A stretch of 64,000 bases of DNA from DATARN01 sp963851105 (GCA_963851105.1 CAWKNP010000009.1:124001-188000), one strand, 5' to 3'. Shown: positions 1 to 9,371, numbered from the stretch's first letter. Notes: generated by a model not told the origin, from the sequence alone. Program-made: numbers and translations.

Positions 1-2
1 CC

Positions 3-2225
3 TTGTCCCCCTCGGGCAAGCCCATTCCGCCTCCCCCCGGCCTTGGTGGTCGAGGCCCCGCCCAGAGCACGCCCCGACCGGGCCAGGGCGCCGGTCGCCC
101 CGGCGCCGGCCCGCCGCGCCCCGGTGTCGGCGGCGGCGGTACCAGCAGCCGTCCCGGCGGATTCGGTAGTCGCCCCGCGGGCGGCGGTTTCAGCCGCCCT
201 GGTGGCGGTTCCCCTGGTCCCGGCGGCGCAGGTGGCGGAGGCGGAGCCGGTGGCTTCGCCCGGGCCCCTGGTGCGCCCGGTCCCGGTGGCGGCCCCGGTG
301 CCGGCCGCGGCGGTCCCTCGTTTGGCGGCCGGGGTGGCCGCCCGCCCCAGCGCCGCTCGCAGCGCCGGCGGCGCCGCAACTTCGAAGAGTTGGAAGCGCA
401 AGAGCTGACCCGTTACAGCCCCTCCGACGCTCCCGTCCCCGAAGGCGACGTCATCATCGAGCGCGGATCCACGGCCCAAGAAGTCGGCCCCAAGCTCAAC
501 CGCTCGGCCGCCGACGTGGTCCGCTTCCTCCTGCAACAAGGCGAGATGGTCACCGCCACGATGTCGCTCGGCGACGACATGATCGAATTGTTCGCGGCCG
601 AGCTCGGCGCAGCCGTCCGTCTCGTCGACGCGGGCGAGGAAAAGGAGGCTCAGCTCCAGGCCAAGTACTTCGACGACGACGACGAGGAGGACGACGAGCT
701 CTTGCGACCCCGGCCTCCGGTTGTCACCGTGATGGGCCACGTCGACCACGGCAAGACCCTGCTGCTCGACCGCATCCGTACGACCAATGTCGTGGCGAGT
801 GAGGCCGGTGGCATCACCCAGCACATCGGGGCCTACCAGGTCGACTACAACGGCCAGCTGATCACCTTCATCGACACCCCCGGCCACGAGGCGTTCACCG
901 CCATGCGGGCCCGGGGCGCCGAGGTCACTGACATCGTGGTGCTGGTGGTCGCGGCCGATGACGGCGTCATGCCCCAGACCATCGAGGCCATCAATCACGC
1001 CAAAGCGGCCGACGTGCCGATCATCGTGGCCATCAACAAGATCGACCGGGACAACGCCGACCCCACGAGGGTCCAGCAGCAGCTGTCCGAGCTCGGGTTG
1101 ACCCCCGAAACGTGGGGCGGCGACACCATCATGGTGGAGCTGTCGGCGCTTCAGAAGGTCGGCATCGACGAGCTGCTCGAGCAGGTCCTGCTGGTGGCAG
1201 AGCTCGAGGAACTGCGGGAAAACCCCGAAGGCCGGGCCCAGGGCATCGTGCTCGAGGCCAACCTCGACGTGGGCCGCGGCCCCGTGGCCACCGTCATCGT
1301 CCAGAAGGGCACGCTCCGTGTCGGCGACGCGGTCGTGGCGGGAGCGGCGTGGGGCCGAGTCCGGGCGCTGATCGACGACCAGGGCGACAACCTCAAAGAA
1401 GCCCTGCCGTCCACGCCCATCCAGGTCTTGGGCTTCGACGTGGTCCCGGCCGCCGGCGACGAGTTCCGGGTAACGGTCAAGGAGAAGACTGCTCGCGACA
1501 TCGCCGAGCTGCGCGAGCAGCGCTACCGCTCGGCCGACCTGCGCAAGTCGTCGGCGGCCACCGGTACCGGCGCCAAACTCGAGGACATCTTCGAGCAGAT
1601 CCAGCGGGGCGAGACGGCGACGCTGAACCTGGTCCTCAAGGCCGACGTCCAGGGTTCGCTGGAAGCGGTGACCGAAAGCCTCCGCAAGCTGGAGCGCGAA
1701 GAGGTCAAGCTGGCGTTCATCCACCGGGCGGTCGGTGGCATCACCGAGAACGACGTCACCTTGGCGGCGGCGTCCAACGCCACCATCATCGGCTTCAATG
1801 TCCGGCCCGAACGCAAGGCCCGGGACTTGGCGGAATCCCAGGACGTCGAGATCCGCACCTACGAGATCATCTACAAGCTGATCGAGGACATCGAAAGCGC
1901 CATGGTCGGCATGCTGGCGCCGGAGTTCGAAGAGGTGATCACCGGCGAGGCCGAGGTCCGGGAGGTTTTCCGGATCCCGCGCGTCGGCGCCATCGCGGGC
2001 TGTGTCGTCCGTACCGGCGTCATCACCCGGGGGTCCAAGGTGCGCTTCCTACGCGAGGGCGTGATCATCTGGAAAGGTGCCATCACGTCGCTCAAGCGCT
2101 TCAAGGACGACGTCCGGGAAGTGCAGGCGGGCTTCGAGTGCGGCATCGGGCTCTCCAACAACCAGGACCTGCGCGCCGGAGATTTCATCGAGACCTTCGA
2201 TGTGCGGGAGATCCCCCGCACCTAG
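3..2225 (+). CDS. infB: Translation initiation factor IF-2 (5' end outside window)
   Basis: GTPase that delivers initiator tRNA to the 30S subunit and promotes 50S joining. The first ~115 visible residues are a Gly/Pro/Arg-rich low-complexity stretch, as in actinobacterial IF-2. An IF2_N-like segment follows, then the GTPase domain with GHVDHGKT near residue 246, DTPGHE near 290 and NKID near 344, then domains II-IV. The frame is open to the left edge, so the true start lies upstream and the N-terminus is missing. It heads the cluster with DUF503, rbfA, nrnA, truB and ribF. Identification is secure. Confidence 0.97.
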   Translation: MSPSGKPIPPPPGLGGRGPAQSTPRPGQGAGRPGAGPPRPGVGGGGTSSRPGGFGSRPAGGGFSRPGGGSPGPGGAGGGGGAGGFARAPGAPGPGGGPGAGRGGPSFGGRGGRPPQRRSQRRRRRNFEELEAQELTRYSPSDAPVPEGDVIIERGSTAQEVGPKLNRSAADVVRFLLQQGEMVTATMSLGDDMIELFAAELGAAVRLVDAGEEKEAQLQAKYFDDDDEEDDELLRPRPPVVTVMGHVDHGKTLLLDRIRTTNVVASEAGGITQHIGAYQVDYNGQLITFIDTPGHEAFTAMRARGAEVTDIVVLVVAADDGVMPQTIEAINHAKAADVPIIVAINKIDRDNADPTRVQQQLSELGLTPETWGGDTIMVELSALQKVGIDELLEQVLLVAELEELRENPEGRAQGIVLEANLDVGRGPVATVIVQKGTLRVGDAVVAGAAWGRVRALIDDQGDNLKEALPSTPIQVLGFDVVPAAGDEFRVTVKEKTARDIAELREQRYRSADLRKSSAATGTGAKLEDIFEQIQRGETATLNLVLKADVQGSLEAVTESLRKLEREEVKLAFIHRAVGGITENDVTLAAASNATIIGFNVRPERKARDLAESQDVEIRTYEIIYKLIEDIESAMVGMLAPEFEEVITGEAEVREVFRIPRVGAIAGCVVRTGVITRGSKVRFLREGVIIWKGAITSLKRFKDDVREVQAGFECGIGLSNNQDLRAGDFIETFDVREIPRT

Positions 2226-2238
2226 GCCTGGTTGCCCG

Positions 2239-2529
2239 GTGCACGCGGCCGCCGTCCGCTTCGACCTCCACTTGCCGCAGGCTCACTCCTTGAAGGAGAA
2301 GCGTGCCATCATCCGACCCATCCTCGAAGGCTGCCGCCGCCGCTACCAAGTGGCGGCGGCCGAGGTCGACCACCAGGACACCTGGCAACGGGCGGGACTG
2401 GCGGTGAGCACCGTGTCGGCCACCGCCGGCCATGTTGCGGCCGTCCTCGACGAGGTCGAACGTTTCGTGTGGTCGTTTCCCGACATCGAGGTCATCGCCG
2501 CCGAGCGGCGATGGCTGGAGGAGGAGTGA
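2239..2529 (+). CDS. DUF503 (YlxP-like) family protein
   Basis: Small conserved protein of 96 residues that in many bacteria sits between infB and rbfA; its biochemical role is not established. The sequence shows the family signature: an LHLPQAHSLKEKR segment near the N-terminus and AEVDHQDTWQRAGLAV in the middle. I chose the GTG at 2239, 13 bases after the infB stop, because homologues begin just before the first beta strand. The stop overlaps the rbfA ATG (TGATG), so the two are probably translationally coupled. Context suggests a link to ribosome biogenesis, which is inference. Confidence 0.88.
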   Translation: MHAAAVRFDLHLPQAHSLKEKRAIIRPILEGCRRRYQVAAAEVDHQDTWQRAGLAVSTVSATAGHVAAVLDEVERFVWSFPDIEVIAAERRWLEEE

Positions 2530-2951
2530 TGGCCAAGGCGCGACGGCGGGGCCGGCCGGCGCCGGACCGTCGGCTGCCGAACACGACGGCGCGGCAGTAC
2601 CCCCGCACGGCCCGGGTCAACGAGATCCTCCGCCAGGTCTTGGCCGAGGCCATCGAGCGCTTCGCGGATAGCGACGACCGCCTGATGCTGCTCACCGTGA
2701 CCGGCGTGCGCAGCGACCCAGAATTTCGTACCGCGACGCTGTTCTTCGCCTCGTTGAATGCCGACGCCATAGAGGCGTTGGCCGACATCCGGCTGCGCCT
2801 GCAGGCGACGATCGCGGCCCAGGTCCGCCTCAAGCGGACACCGCAACTGGCCTTCGCGGTCGATCCTGCGATAACAACAGGCAAGCGTGTGGAGGAGATC
2901 CTGCGAGATCTCCAGCCAGCGGAGCCCGAAGAGGAGCCCGATGAGCGGTAG
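2529..2951 (+). CDS. rbfA: Ribosome-binding factor A
   Basis: KH-fold factor that assists late 30S maturation around the 16S rRNA 5' helix. The 140-residue product has the RbfA pattern: RVNEILRQVLAEAIERF near residue 30, a VTGVRSDPEFRTATLFF strand region, then LRLQATIAAQVRLKRTPQLAFAVD. A basic N-terminal extension and an acidic C-terminal tail (EPEEEPDER) flank the fold. Start ATG overlaps the DUF503 stop and follows GGAGGAG. It overlaps the next gene nrnA by 11 bases, consistent with one operon. Confidence 0.93.
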   Translation: MAKARRRGRPAPDRRLPNTTARQYPRTARVNEILRQVLAEAIERFADSDDRLMLLTVTGVRSDPEFRTATLFFASLNADAIEALADIRLRLQATIAAQVRLKRTPQLAFAVDPAITTGKRVEEILRDLQPAEPEEEPDER

Positions 2952-3951
2952 CCAGCCTGAGAGCGGGCCCGGCGGCGCAGCGACAGCACTCCGGGCCGCT
3001 GCCGACCTGATCGCGGGGTCGCGCCAGCTGGCCCTGGCCTGCCACGTGTGCCCCGACGGCGACGCCCTTGGCTCCATGCTGGCGCTGCACCACCTGGCCC
3101 TGGCCAACGGTGTGCCGTCGCTCGCCTCCTGGGGCGAGCCGTTCGTCGTCGCCCCCCATTACCAGTACCTGCCCGGTCTCGACCTCGTCACCAAGCCCGC
3201 CGACTTTCCCGACAGTCCTGACGTCATGGTGACGTTCGACTGCGGGTCGCTGCGGCGCCTGGGCGAGCTGGCGCCGATCGCCGAGCGGGCGTGCGCCGCC
3301 GGGCGGCTGGTCGTGCTCGATCACCACGTCACCAACGACTGCTACGGGTCGGTCAACGCCGTCGACCCGGCCGCCGCGGCCACCGCGGTCGTGGTGCGGC
3401 ATCTGGCCGACCTGCTCGGCTGGCCCCTCAACCGCGACGCCGCCATCTGCTTGTACACCGGGCTGGTCACCGACACCGGGCGGTTCCAGTACAGCAACAC
3501 CACTCCCGAGGTGTTCGCGCTGGCCGAGGAGCTGGCGCGCTTCGACCTCCCGATCGCTGACATGTCGCGCCAGCTCTTCGAGCAACACCGCTTCGCCTAC
3601 CTGAAGCTGGTCGCCGAATGCCTCCAGCGGGCCCAGCTCGACGTCGACCTCCGGTTCGTGGCCACCTGGGTCACGGAGGAGGATTTCCGCCGCTTCGATG
3701 TGGCTATCGAGGAGACCGAAGGGCTGATCGACCTCATCCGCCGCGCCGGTGAGGCCGAGGTGTCGTGCGTCCTCAAGGAATCCCCCGAAGGCGTCCGGGT
3801 CTCGCTGCGGGCAGTGTCCGAGACCGACGTGGGCGCCATCGCGACCCGTTTCGGCGGCGGCGGCCACCGCTACGCGGCCGGCTTCACCAGCACCGCCACC
3901 ATCGCCGAGATCCTGGCCGAAATCCGGGCCGCGTTGGCGGCCGGTGGCTGA
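2941..3951 (+). CDS. nrnA: DHH/DHHA1 phosphoesterase, NrnA-type oligoribonuclease/pAp phosphatase
   Basis: Predicted cytosolic Mn-dependent phosphoesterase that degrades nanoRNA and dephosphorylates pAp. The 336-residue protein has the DHH motifs in order: PDGDALGSM near residue 38, FDCGS near 99, DHHVTN near 128, and the DHHA1 substrate motif GGGGHRYAAGF near the C-terminus. ATG at 2941 follows GAGGAG and overlaps the rbfA end. Its 3' end overlaps the truB GTG. Function follows from the family; the split between nanoRNase and pAp phosphatase activity cannot be read from sequence. Confidence 0.92.
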   Translation: MSGSQPESGPGGAATALRAAADLIAGSRQLALACHVCPDGDALGSMLALHHLALANGVPSLASWGEPFVVAPHYQYLPGLDLVTKPADFPDSPDVMVTFDCGSLRRLGELAPIAERACAAGRLVVLDHHVTNDCYGSVNAVDPAAAATAVVVRHLADLLGWPLNRDAAICLYTGLVTDTGRFQYSNTTPEVFALAEELARFDLPIADMSRQLFEQHRFAYLKLVAECLQRAQLDVDLRFVATWVTEEDFRRFDVAIEETEGLIDLIRRAGEAEVSCVLKESPEGVRVSLRAVSETDVGAIATRFGGGGHRYAAGFTSTATIAEILAEIRAALAAGG

Positions 3952-4867
3952 ACCGGCACCGCGCCCGGGGCCGTCGTGGGGCGGGTTGCTCGTCGTCGAC
4001 AAGCCGGCCGGCTGGACCAGCCACGACGTGGTGGCCCGCTGCCGCAAGATATTCGGCCTCAAAAAGGTGGGCCATGCCGGGACCCTCGACCCCGACGCCA
4101 CCGGCGTCCTGCTGGTGGGCTTGGGCACCGTGACCCGGCTGATGCGATTCCTCTCCGGCCAGCCCAAGTCGTACCAGGCCGAAGTCGTGCTCGGCACCGC
4201 GACCAGCACCCTCGACGCCGGCGGCGAGGTCACAGGCCAGTGGGACATGGCGGCAGTCACCCTGGCGGCGGCGCGAGCGGCGGCGGCCACGCTCACGGGC
4301 AACATCGACCAGATCCCGCCGATGGTGTCGGCGGTGCACGTCGGTGGCCGGCGCCTCCATGAACTGCACCGAGAGGGAAAAGAGGTCGATCGGGCGCCGC
4401 GTCGGGTTACGGTGACCCGCTTCGACCTGACCGGCCCGGTCGCTCCGGGACCGGTGTTCGCGGCCGAGGTCGACTGCTCGACCGGTACCTACGTCCGCAG
4501 CCTGGCCGCCGACCTAGGTACTGCGCTGGGGGGCGGCGCCCACCTCCGCAACCTGCGCCGCACCGCGGTCGGACCGTTCACCCTCTGCGATGCCGTGCCC
4601 CTCGACGCCATCGCGCCGGGAGATCTCCGCCCGCCGCGCGACGCGCTACCGGGCATGGCATGGGTGACGGTGGCACCCGACCTGGCGGTGTTGGTGGGCC
4701 ATGGCCGGGTCCTGGCGCCGGGGGATCTCGATGCCACCGGAGAAGGGCCGTGGGCGGTGGTCGACCACCAAGGCCGCCTGCTGGCCGTGTACGAAACGGC
4801 CTCCAGTGGGCGGATCAAGCCGGCCGTGGTGCTTGCCACCGCCGACGACGCCGCGGCGCCCCGGTAG
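3944..4867 (+). CDS. truB: tRNA pseudouridine(55) synthase
   Basis: Makes pseudouridine 55 in the T-loop of tRNAs. The product (307 residues) has the family start LLVVDKPAGWTSHDVV and the catalytic-aspartate motif GHAGTLDPDATGVLLVG near residue 45, followed by a VSAVHVGGRRLHELHREG segment and a C-terminal PUA-like part. The GTG at 3944 overlaps the nrnA stop; no other start lies close to the conserved core. It precedes ribF by 11 bases, and its stop codon is part of the candidate ribF -10 box. Confidence 0.95.
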   Translation: MAEPAPRPGPSWGGLLVVDKPAGWTSHDVVARCRKIFGLKKVGHAGTLDPDATGVLLVGLGTVTRLMRFLSGQPKSYQAEVVLGTATSTLDAGGEVTGQWDMAAVTLAAARAAAATLTGNIDQIPPMVSAVHVGGRRLHELHREGKEVDRAPRRVTVTRFDLTGPVAPGPVFAAEVDCSTGTYVRSLAADLGTALGGGAHLRNLRRTAVGPFTLCDAVPLDAIAPGDLRPPRDALPGMAWVTVAPDLAVLVGHGRVLAPGDLDATGEGPWAVVDHQGRLLAVYETASSGRIKPAVVLATADDAAAPR

Positions 4868-4870
4868 CCT
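4865..4870 (+). promoter_or_regulatory. Candidate -10 box for leaderless ribF transcript
   Basis: TAGCCT lies 8 bases before the ribF ATG and there is no Shine-Dalgarno. It fits the TANNNT pattern seen before many starts here. It overlaps the truB stop codon, so ribF may be transcribed both with and apart from the upstream operon. Confidence 0.45.
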
Positions 4871-4878
4871 CTGGCGCG

Positions 4879-5811
4879 ATGGAGGTCCTCGAGGACTCCG
4901 AACGCGCCCCGGTCCCGGGTTGTGTGGTGACCATCGGCGCCTACGACGGCGTCCACGGTGGCCACCAGCAGGTGATCTCTCACGTCCGAGCGCTGGCCGC
5001 GGACCTGGGCGTTGCGTCGGCGGTGGCCACCTTCGACCGGCACCCGGCCACCATCGTGCGCCCGGAATCGGCCCCCAAGCTGCTGACCGACCTCGGCCAG
5101 AAGCTCGAACTGCTCGCCGGGTGCGGGCTCGACTATGCCCTCGTCATCGGCTTCGACAAGGCCCGCTCCGAGGAGTCGGCGGAGGATTTCGTCACCGAGG
5201 TGCTTGTCGGCCGGCTTCGGGCCCAAGCTGTCGTGATCGGCCAGGACTTCCACTTCGGCCACGGGCGCCGCGGCGATGTGGCCCTGCTCGAGCGCATGGG
5301 GGCGGAGCTGGGATTCTCCGTCCACGGCCTGCCCCTCGTCGGCAGCGCCGGTGATGACGCGACGCCGGTGTCGTCGACGCGCATCCGCCAGCTCCTCGCC
5401 GCCGGCCACGTCGAAATGGCGGCGGTCATGCTCGGCCGTGACCACGAGGTCCGCGGCGTCGTGCGCCGGGGCGACGGCCGGGGCCGTGAGCTGGGCTTTC
5501 CCACCGCCAACGTCGACGTCCCCTTCGACATCTGCCTGCCCGCCGACGGAATCTACGCCGGTTGGTACCGCCGCCCCGACGGCGAGGTCCATCCCGCCGC
5601 GCTGTCGCTCGGGTCGCGCCCGACGTTCTACGAGCAGGGAACCACGCTGCTGGAGGCCTACCTGCTGGACTTCGACGGCGACCTCTACGACCAGCCGGCC
5701 GCGGTGTGCTTCCACTCCCGGATCCGCGCCGAGGAGCGGTTCGACTCGATCACCGAGTTGGTGGCCCAGATCGACCGGGACGTGGTCGCCACTCGCCACG
5801 CCCTGGGGTGA
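4879..5811 (+). CDS. ribF: Bifunctional riboflavin kinase/FAD synthetase
   Basis: Converts riboflavin to FMN and FMN to FAD. The 310-residue protein has an N-terminal FAD synthetase (nucleotidyltransferase) domain with GAYDGVHGGHQQVI near residue 18 and VSSTRIRQLLAAGHVE near 160. The C-terminal flavokinase domain starts at VRRGDGRGRELGFPTANV near 193 and contains DGIYAGWY and GSRPTF. Length is normal. The ATG has no SD but a well-placed -10 box. Its 3' end meets the convergent arfB gene with 5 bases between. Confidence 0.95.
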   Translation: MEVLEDSERAPVPGCVVTIGAYDGVHGGHQQVISHVRALAADLGVASAVATFDRHPATIVRPESAPKLLTDLGQKLELLAGCGLDYALVIGFDKARSEESAEDFVTEVLVGRLRAQAVVIGQDFHFGHGRRGDVALLERMGAELGFSVHGLPLVGSAGDDATPVSSTRIRQLLAAGHVEMAAVMLGRDHEVRGVVRRGDGRGRELGFPTANVDVPFDICLPADGIYAGWYRRPDGEVHPAALSLGSRPTFYEQGTTLLEAYLLDFDGDLYDQPAAVCFHSRIRAEERFDSITELVAQIDRDVVATRHALG

Positions 5812-5816
5812 TCGGG

Positions 5817-6239
5817 CTATTCGTCGGTGGCAGAACGGCCCACCGCCCGGTCGCGCTTGCGTTGACCCTGCCGCCTTTTTTCCCCGAGTCTTCGTTCCTT
5901 GGCGCCGGCGCTCGGACGCGTCGGGCGACGGACCCGCTGGACTTTCAGGGCCCCCGCCAGGCGACCGGCGAGGCGGGCGAGGGCCAGTTCCCGGTTGCGG
6001 GTCTGGGACCGCTCGTCGCTGGCCACGGCCCTGACGACCGGCCCCAACCGTTCGAGCAGGCGGTCGCGCTGATGGGGTGCGAGCGACGGGGAGGCGGCCA
6101 CGTCGAAGCGCACTTCGGCCTTGGTGTTGGAGGTGTTGGCGTGCTGGCCGCCAGGGCCGCCCGAGCTGCTGAAGCGCCACTCCAGCTCGTCGAGGGGGAT
6201 GGCGAGGGTCTTGGTCACCTGCAAGACTTCGCCGGCCAT
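5817..6239 (-). CDS. arfB: Peptidyl-tRNA hydrolase ArfB (ribosome rescue)
   Basis: Stop-codon-independent release factor that frees stalled ribosomes by hydrolysing peptidyl-tRNA. The 140-residue protein carries SSSGGPGGQHANTSNTK near residue 20, including the catalytic GGQ, but no codon-recognition domain. Its C-terminal tail is rich in Lys and Arg, as needed to enter the empty mRNA channel. I chose the ATG 27 residues before GGQ because homologues begin there; an upstream extension is open but unlike the family. It is antisense between ribF and rpsO and diverges from rpsO. Confidence 0.9.
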   Translation of the reverse strand: MAGEVLQVTKTLAIPLDELEWRFSSSGGPGGQHANTSNTKAEVRFDVAASPSLAPHQRDRLLERLGPVVRAVASDERSQTRNRELALARLAGRLAGALKVQRVRRPTRPSAGAKERRLGEKRRQGQRKRDRAVGRSATDE

Positions 6240-6336
6240 CGGTTCAAGGTACCGGCTGCTGCTACCATGGGATCCGCCGCCGGGCGACCGCCCGAGCGCG
6301 TCTTGCATCACGCGTACCACAAGGAACCTTTGCTGC

Positions 6337-6594
6337 ATGCCTGATAAAGCTGCCACGATTGCCACCTACCGTCTCCATGAGACCGACACTGGCTCTCCGG
6401 AGGTGCAGGTTGCGATCCTCAGCGAACGCATCGCCCATCTCACGGAGCACCTGAAGGTCCAGAAGGGCGATCATCACACCCGCCGAGGGCTGATGAAACT
6501 GATCGGTCGCCGTCGCCGGCTCCTCGACTACGTGCGAGCCAACGACGTCCAGCGCTACCGCGATCTGATCGCCAAGCTCGGACTGCGGCGCTAG
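6337..6594 (+). CDS. rpsO: 30S ribosomal protein S15
   Basis: Primary-binding 30S protein that contacts the 16S rRNA three-way junction and the B4 bridge. The 85-residue product matches S15 along its length: TGSPEVQVAILSERIAHLTEHLK, then KGDHHTRRGLMKLIGRRRRLLDYV and a basic end. The ATG lies 11 bases after AAGGA. rpsO upstream of pnp is the classical arrangement, here separated by 215 bases that contain a hairpin next to the pnp start. Confidence 0.97.
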   Translation: MPDKAATIATYRLHETDTGSPEVQVAILSERIAHLTEHLKVQKGDHHTRRGLMKLIGRRRRLLDYVRANDVQRYRDLIAKLGLRR

Positions 6595-6772
6595 TTCTTT
6601 CCGGGCAGCCCTTGGCCGCCCCGTTACACCAAACAACCAAGCAGTAATCCAGCGGCCCGAGAGGTCAGCTGCCAGTCGAAGATCACCGAGGCGCCGGCCA
6701 TCGCCGGAGCAGTTGTTTTCCAGTCCGGTGGTCGTCGACTGGGAACTGGCCCACCGCCGCTCCAAACCAGAG

Positions 6773-6792
6773 GGACCCGCCATCGCGGGTCC
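6773..6792 (+). promoter_or_regulatory. Stem-loop just upstream of the pnp ribosome binding site
   Basis: GGACCCGC (6773-6780) and GCGGGTCC (6785-6792) form a perfect 8-bp stem with a CATC tetraloop. It ends 3 bases before the SD AAAGGAG (6796-6802) of pnp. Bacterial pnp mRNAs are often autoregulated through leader structure, so a control role is plausible but inferred. Confidence 0.55.
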
Positions 6793-6809
6793 ACGAAAGG
6801 AGCGTTCCC

Positions 6810-9359
6810 ATGGGGGATGCCAGTACCGTTTCCGGCCCGATTACCGGGACCGACCGGACACTTAGTTTTGAGACCGGCCGTTTGGCGCAGCAGTCGCAAG
6901 GGGCGGTCGTCGCCCGCATCGGCGACACCATGCTGCTGGCGACGGCCAACGCCGCCAAGGATGTCAGGGAAGGGATCGACTTCTTTCCCCTGACCGTTGA
7001 CGTCGAGGAGCGCATGTACGCGGCGGGGAAGATCCCCGGCTCGTTCTTCCGCCGGGAGGGCCGCCCCACCGACCAGGGGATCCTCACCGCCCGCCTCATC
7101 GACCGGCCGCTGCGGCCGTCGTTCACCGACGGCTACCGCAACGAGACCCAGGTCGTCATCACCGTCCTCGGCGCCGACCAGAAGAACCCGCACGACGTGC
7201 TGGCCATCAATGCCGCCAGCGCGGCGCTGATGCTGTCGGGCATCCCCTTCGAGGGGCCCCTCGGCGCGGTGCGCATCGCCTACTCCACCGAGGGTGAGTG
7301 GATCGCCCATCCGAGCTACCAGGAGGGCGACGCGTCGACCTTCGAGCTGGTGGTGGCGGGCCGCCAGACCGACAGCGGCGACATCGCCATCATGATGGTC
7401 GAGGCCGGGGGTACCGAAGACGCCTGGCGCTACTACGAGGACGGGGCCCCGAAGGTGACCGAGGAGGTCATCGCCGACGGCCTCGAGGCGGCCAAGACCT
7501 GGATCCGGGATTCCATCGAGCTGCAGCGCGAGCTGGTCGCCATTGCCGGCGTCCATTCACCCATCCCGTACGTCCCTCAGGTCGACTACGGCGACGATGT
7601 CATGTCCCGGGTGGCGGCGGTGGGCACCGATCGCATCGCCAAGATCACCACCATCACCCAGAAGGCGGAGCGCAACGCGGCGATCGACGAGGCGACCAAG
7701 GAGATCATCTCTGAGCTGAGCGGCGAGTTCACCGGCCGGGAGCGCGAGATCAAGGCGGCCATCCGGTCGCTCACCAAGAAGCTGGTCCGCCAGCGGATCG
7801 TCGACGAAGGCGTCCGCATGGACGGCCGGGGACCGGCGGACATCCGCTCGCTGTCGGCCGAAGTGGGGATCATCCCGACCTCCCACGGCTCGGCGCTGTT
7901 CCAGCGCGGCGAGACCCAGGTGCTCAACGTCACGACCCTCGGCATGCCCCGGATGGATCAGCTCCTCGACACCATCGGTATCGACGAGAAGAAGCGCTAC
8001 ATGCACCACTACAACATGCCCCCCTACGCCAACGGCGAGGTCGGGCGGGTGGGCAGCCCCAAGCGCCGGGAGATCGGCCATGGATTGCTGGCCGAGCGGG
8101 CCCTCCTGCCCGTCGTGCCCCCGATCGAGGAGTTCCCCTACGCGTTGCGGCTGGTGTCGGAGGTGATCAGCTCCAACGGCTCCACGTCGATGGCGTCGGT
8201 CTGCGGCTCGTCGTTGTCGCTGATGGACGCCGGCGTCCCGATCAAGGCGCCGGTGGCCGGTATCGCCATGGGCCTCGTCTTCGTGGACGGGAAGTACACG
8301 ACCCTGACCGATATCCTTGGAGCCGAGGACGCCTTCGGCGACATGGACTTCAAGGTGGCCGGGACGGCCGAGTTCGTGACCGCCCTCCAGCTCGACACCA
8401 AGATCGACGGGTTGCCCGCCGACGTGCTGGGCGCCGCTCTGCGCCAGGCCCGTGACGCCCGGTTGAAGATCCTCGATGTCATGCAGGCGGCCATCGCAGC
8501 GCCCCGTGACTCCGTGCGCGACACCGCCCCGAAGATCATCAGCATCGAGATCCCGATCGAAAAGATCGGCGAGGTCATCGGCCCCAAGGGCAAGGTCATC
8601 AACGCCCTGCAGGCCGAGACGGGCACCGACATCGCGGTCGACGACGACGGCAGCGTGGGTACCGTGACCATCGCGGCCCGCGACGGCGCGGCAGTCGAAG
8701 AGGCCCGCCGCCGTATCGAGCTCATCCTCGACCCCCCCAAGGCCGAGGTCGGCGCGGTATACGTCGGCAAGGTCGTCAACATCACCAAGTTCGGTGCGTT
8801 CGTCAACATCCTCCCCGGTCGTGATGGCCTGCTCCACATCTCCAAGCTGGGCCGCGGCAAGCGCATCGAGCGGGTCGAAGACGTCGTCGACCTGGGCGAT
8901 GAGATCAGCGTGCGCGTGGACGACATCGATCCCCAGGGCAAGGTGTCGCTGAGCGTGGTCGGCGAAGAGGGCGACGTTCCCGGTGGTGGCGGTGGCGGGG
9001 GCAGTGGCTCCAGTGGTTCCAGTGGCTCCTATGAGGGGCGCTCGTCTGGCGGCGGCAGGGGCGGGTCTTCTGACCGGGGACCCCGTGAGTCCCGTGGTGA
9101 GAGCCGTGAGGCTCGCGAACCCCGTGAGGCCCGCCGGGACGCCCCTGTCAGCAGCAACAGCGGTAACGGCGGCGCCGGCGGGAATGGCGGCGCCGGAGGT
9201 TCCGAGGCGAGCGACGTGCCGGTTGTCTCCTTCGAGGACTCGTGGGAGGACGAAGCCCGCGCCACCTTCGGTGACCTGGGCCCCGCCACGACTGGGCCGG
9301 CTCCCGCCGAATCCGATCGCGACGCTGCCCCCCGGCGCAACCCGCGCCGGCGCCGCTAG
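6810..9359 (+). CDS. pnp: Polyribonucleotide nucleotidyltransferase (PNPase)
   Basis: Phosphorolytic 3'-5' exoribonuclease of mRNA decay. The 849-residue protein has two RNase PH-like domains (first starting at residue ~15; second after ~330 with GSALFQRGETQVLNVTTLG), then a KH domain with VIGPKGKVI near 590 and an S1 domain starting near 647 (GKVVNITKFGAFVNI). The last ~125 residues are a Gly/Ser/Arg/Glu-rich tail containing RESRGESREAREPREAR repeats, longer than in E. coli and probably unstructured. A good SD (AAAGGAG) supports the ATG. Confidence 0.97.
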   Translation: MGDASTVSGPITGTDRTLSFETGRLAQQSQGAVVARIGDTMLLATANAAKDVREGIDFFPLTVDVEERMYAAGKIPGSFFRREGRPTDQGILTARLIDRPLRPSFTDGYRNETQVVITVLGADQKNPHDVLAINAASAALMLSGIPFEGPLGAVRIAYSTEGEWIAHPSYQEGDASTFELVVAGRQTDSGDIAIMMVEAGGTEDAWRYYEDGAPKVTEEVIADGLEAAKTWIRDSIELQRELVAIAGVHSPIPYVPQVDYGDDVMSRVAAVGTDRIAKITTITQKAERNAAIDEATKEIISELSGEFTGREREIKAAIRSLTKKLVRQRIVDEGVRMDGRGPADIRSLSAEVGIIPTSHGSALFQRGETQVLNVTTLGMPRMDQLLDTIGIDEKKRYMHHYNMPPYANGEVGRVGSPKRREIGHGLLAERALLPVVPPIEEFPYALRLVSEVISSNGSTSMASVCGSSLSLMDAGVPIKAPVAGIAMGLVFVDGKYTTLTDILGAEDAFGDMDFKVAGTAEFVTALQLDTKIDGLPADVLGAALRQARDARLKILDVMQAAIAAPRDSVRDTAPKIISIEIPIEKIGEVIGPKGKVINALQAETGTDIAVDDDGSVGTVTIAARDGAAVEEARRRIELILDPPKAEVGAVYVGKVVNITKFGAFVNILPGRDGLLHISKLGRGKRIERVEDVVDLGDEISVRVDDIDPQGKVSLSVVGEEGDVPGGGGGGGSGSSGSSGSYEGRSSGGGRGGSSDRGPRESRGESREAREPREARRDAPVSSNSGNGGAGGNGGAGGSEASDVPVVSFEDSWEDEARATFGDLGPATTGPAPAESDRDAAPRRNPRRRR

Positions 9360-9371
9360 GCCGGCGGCCAC

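Noticed and set aside
6595..6809. tRNA or small RNA gene between rpsO and pnp
   Set aside because: No cloverleaf or TTCRANNC-type T-loop was found; only the pnp leader hairpin is supported.
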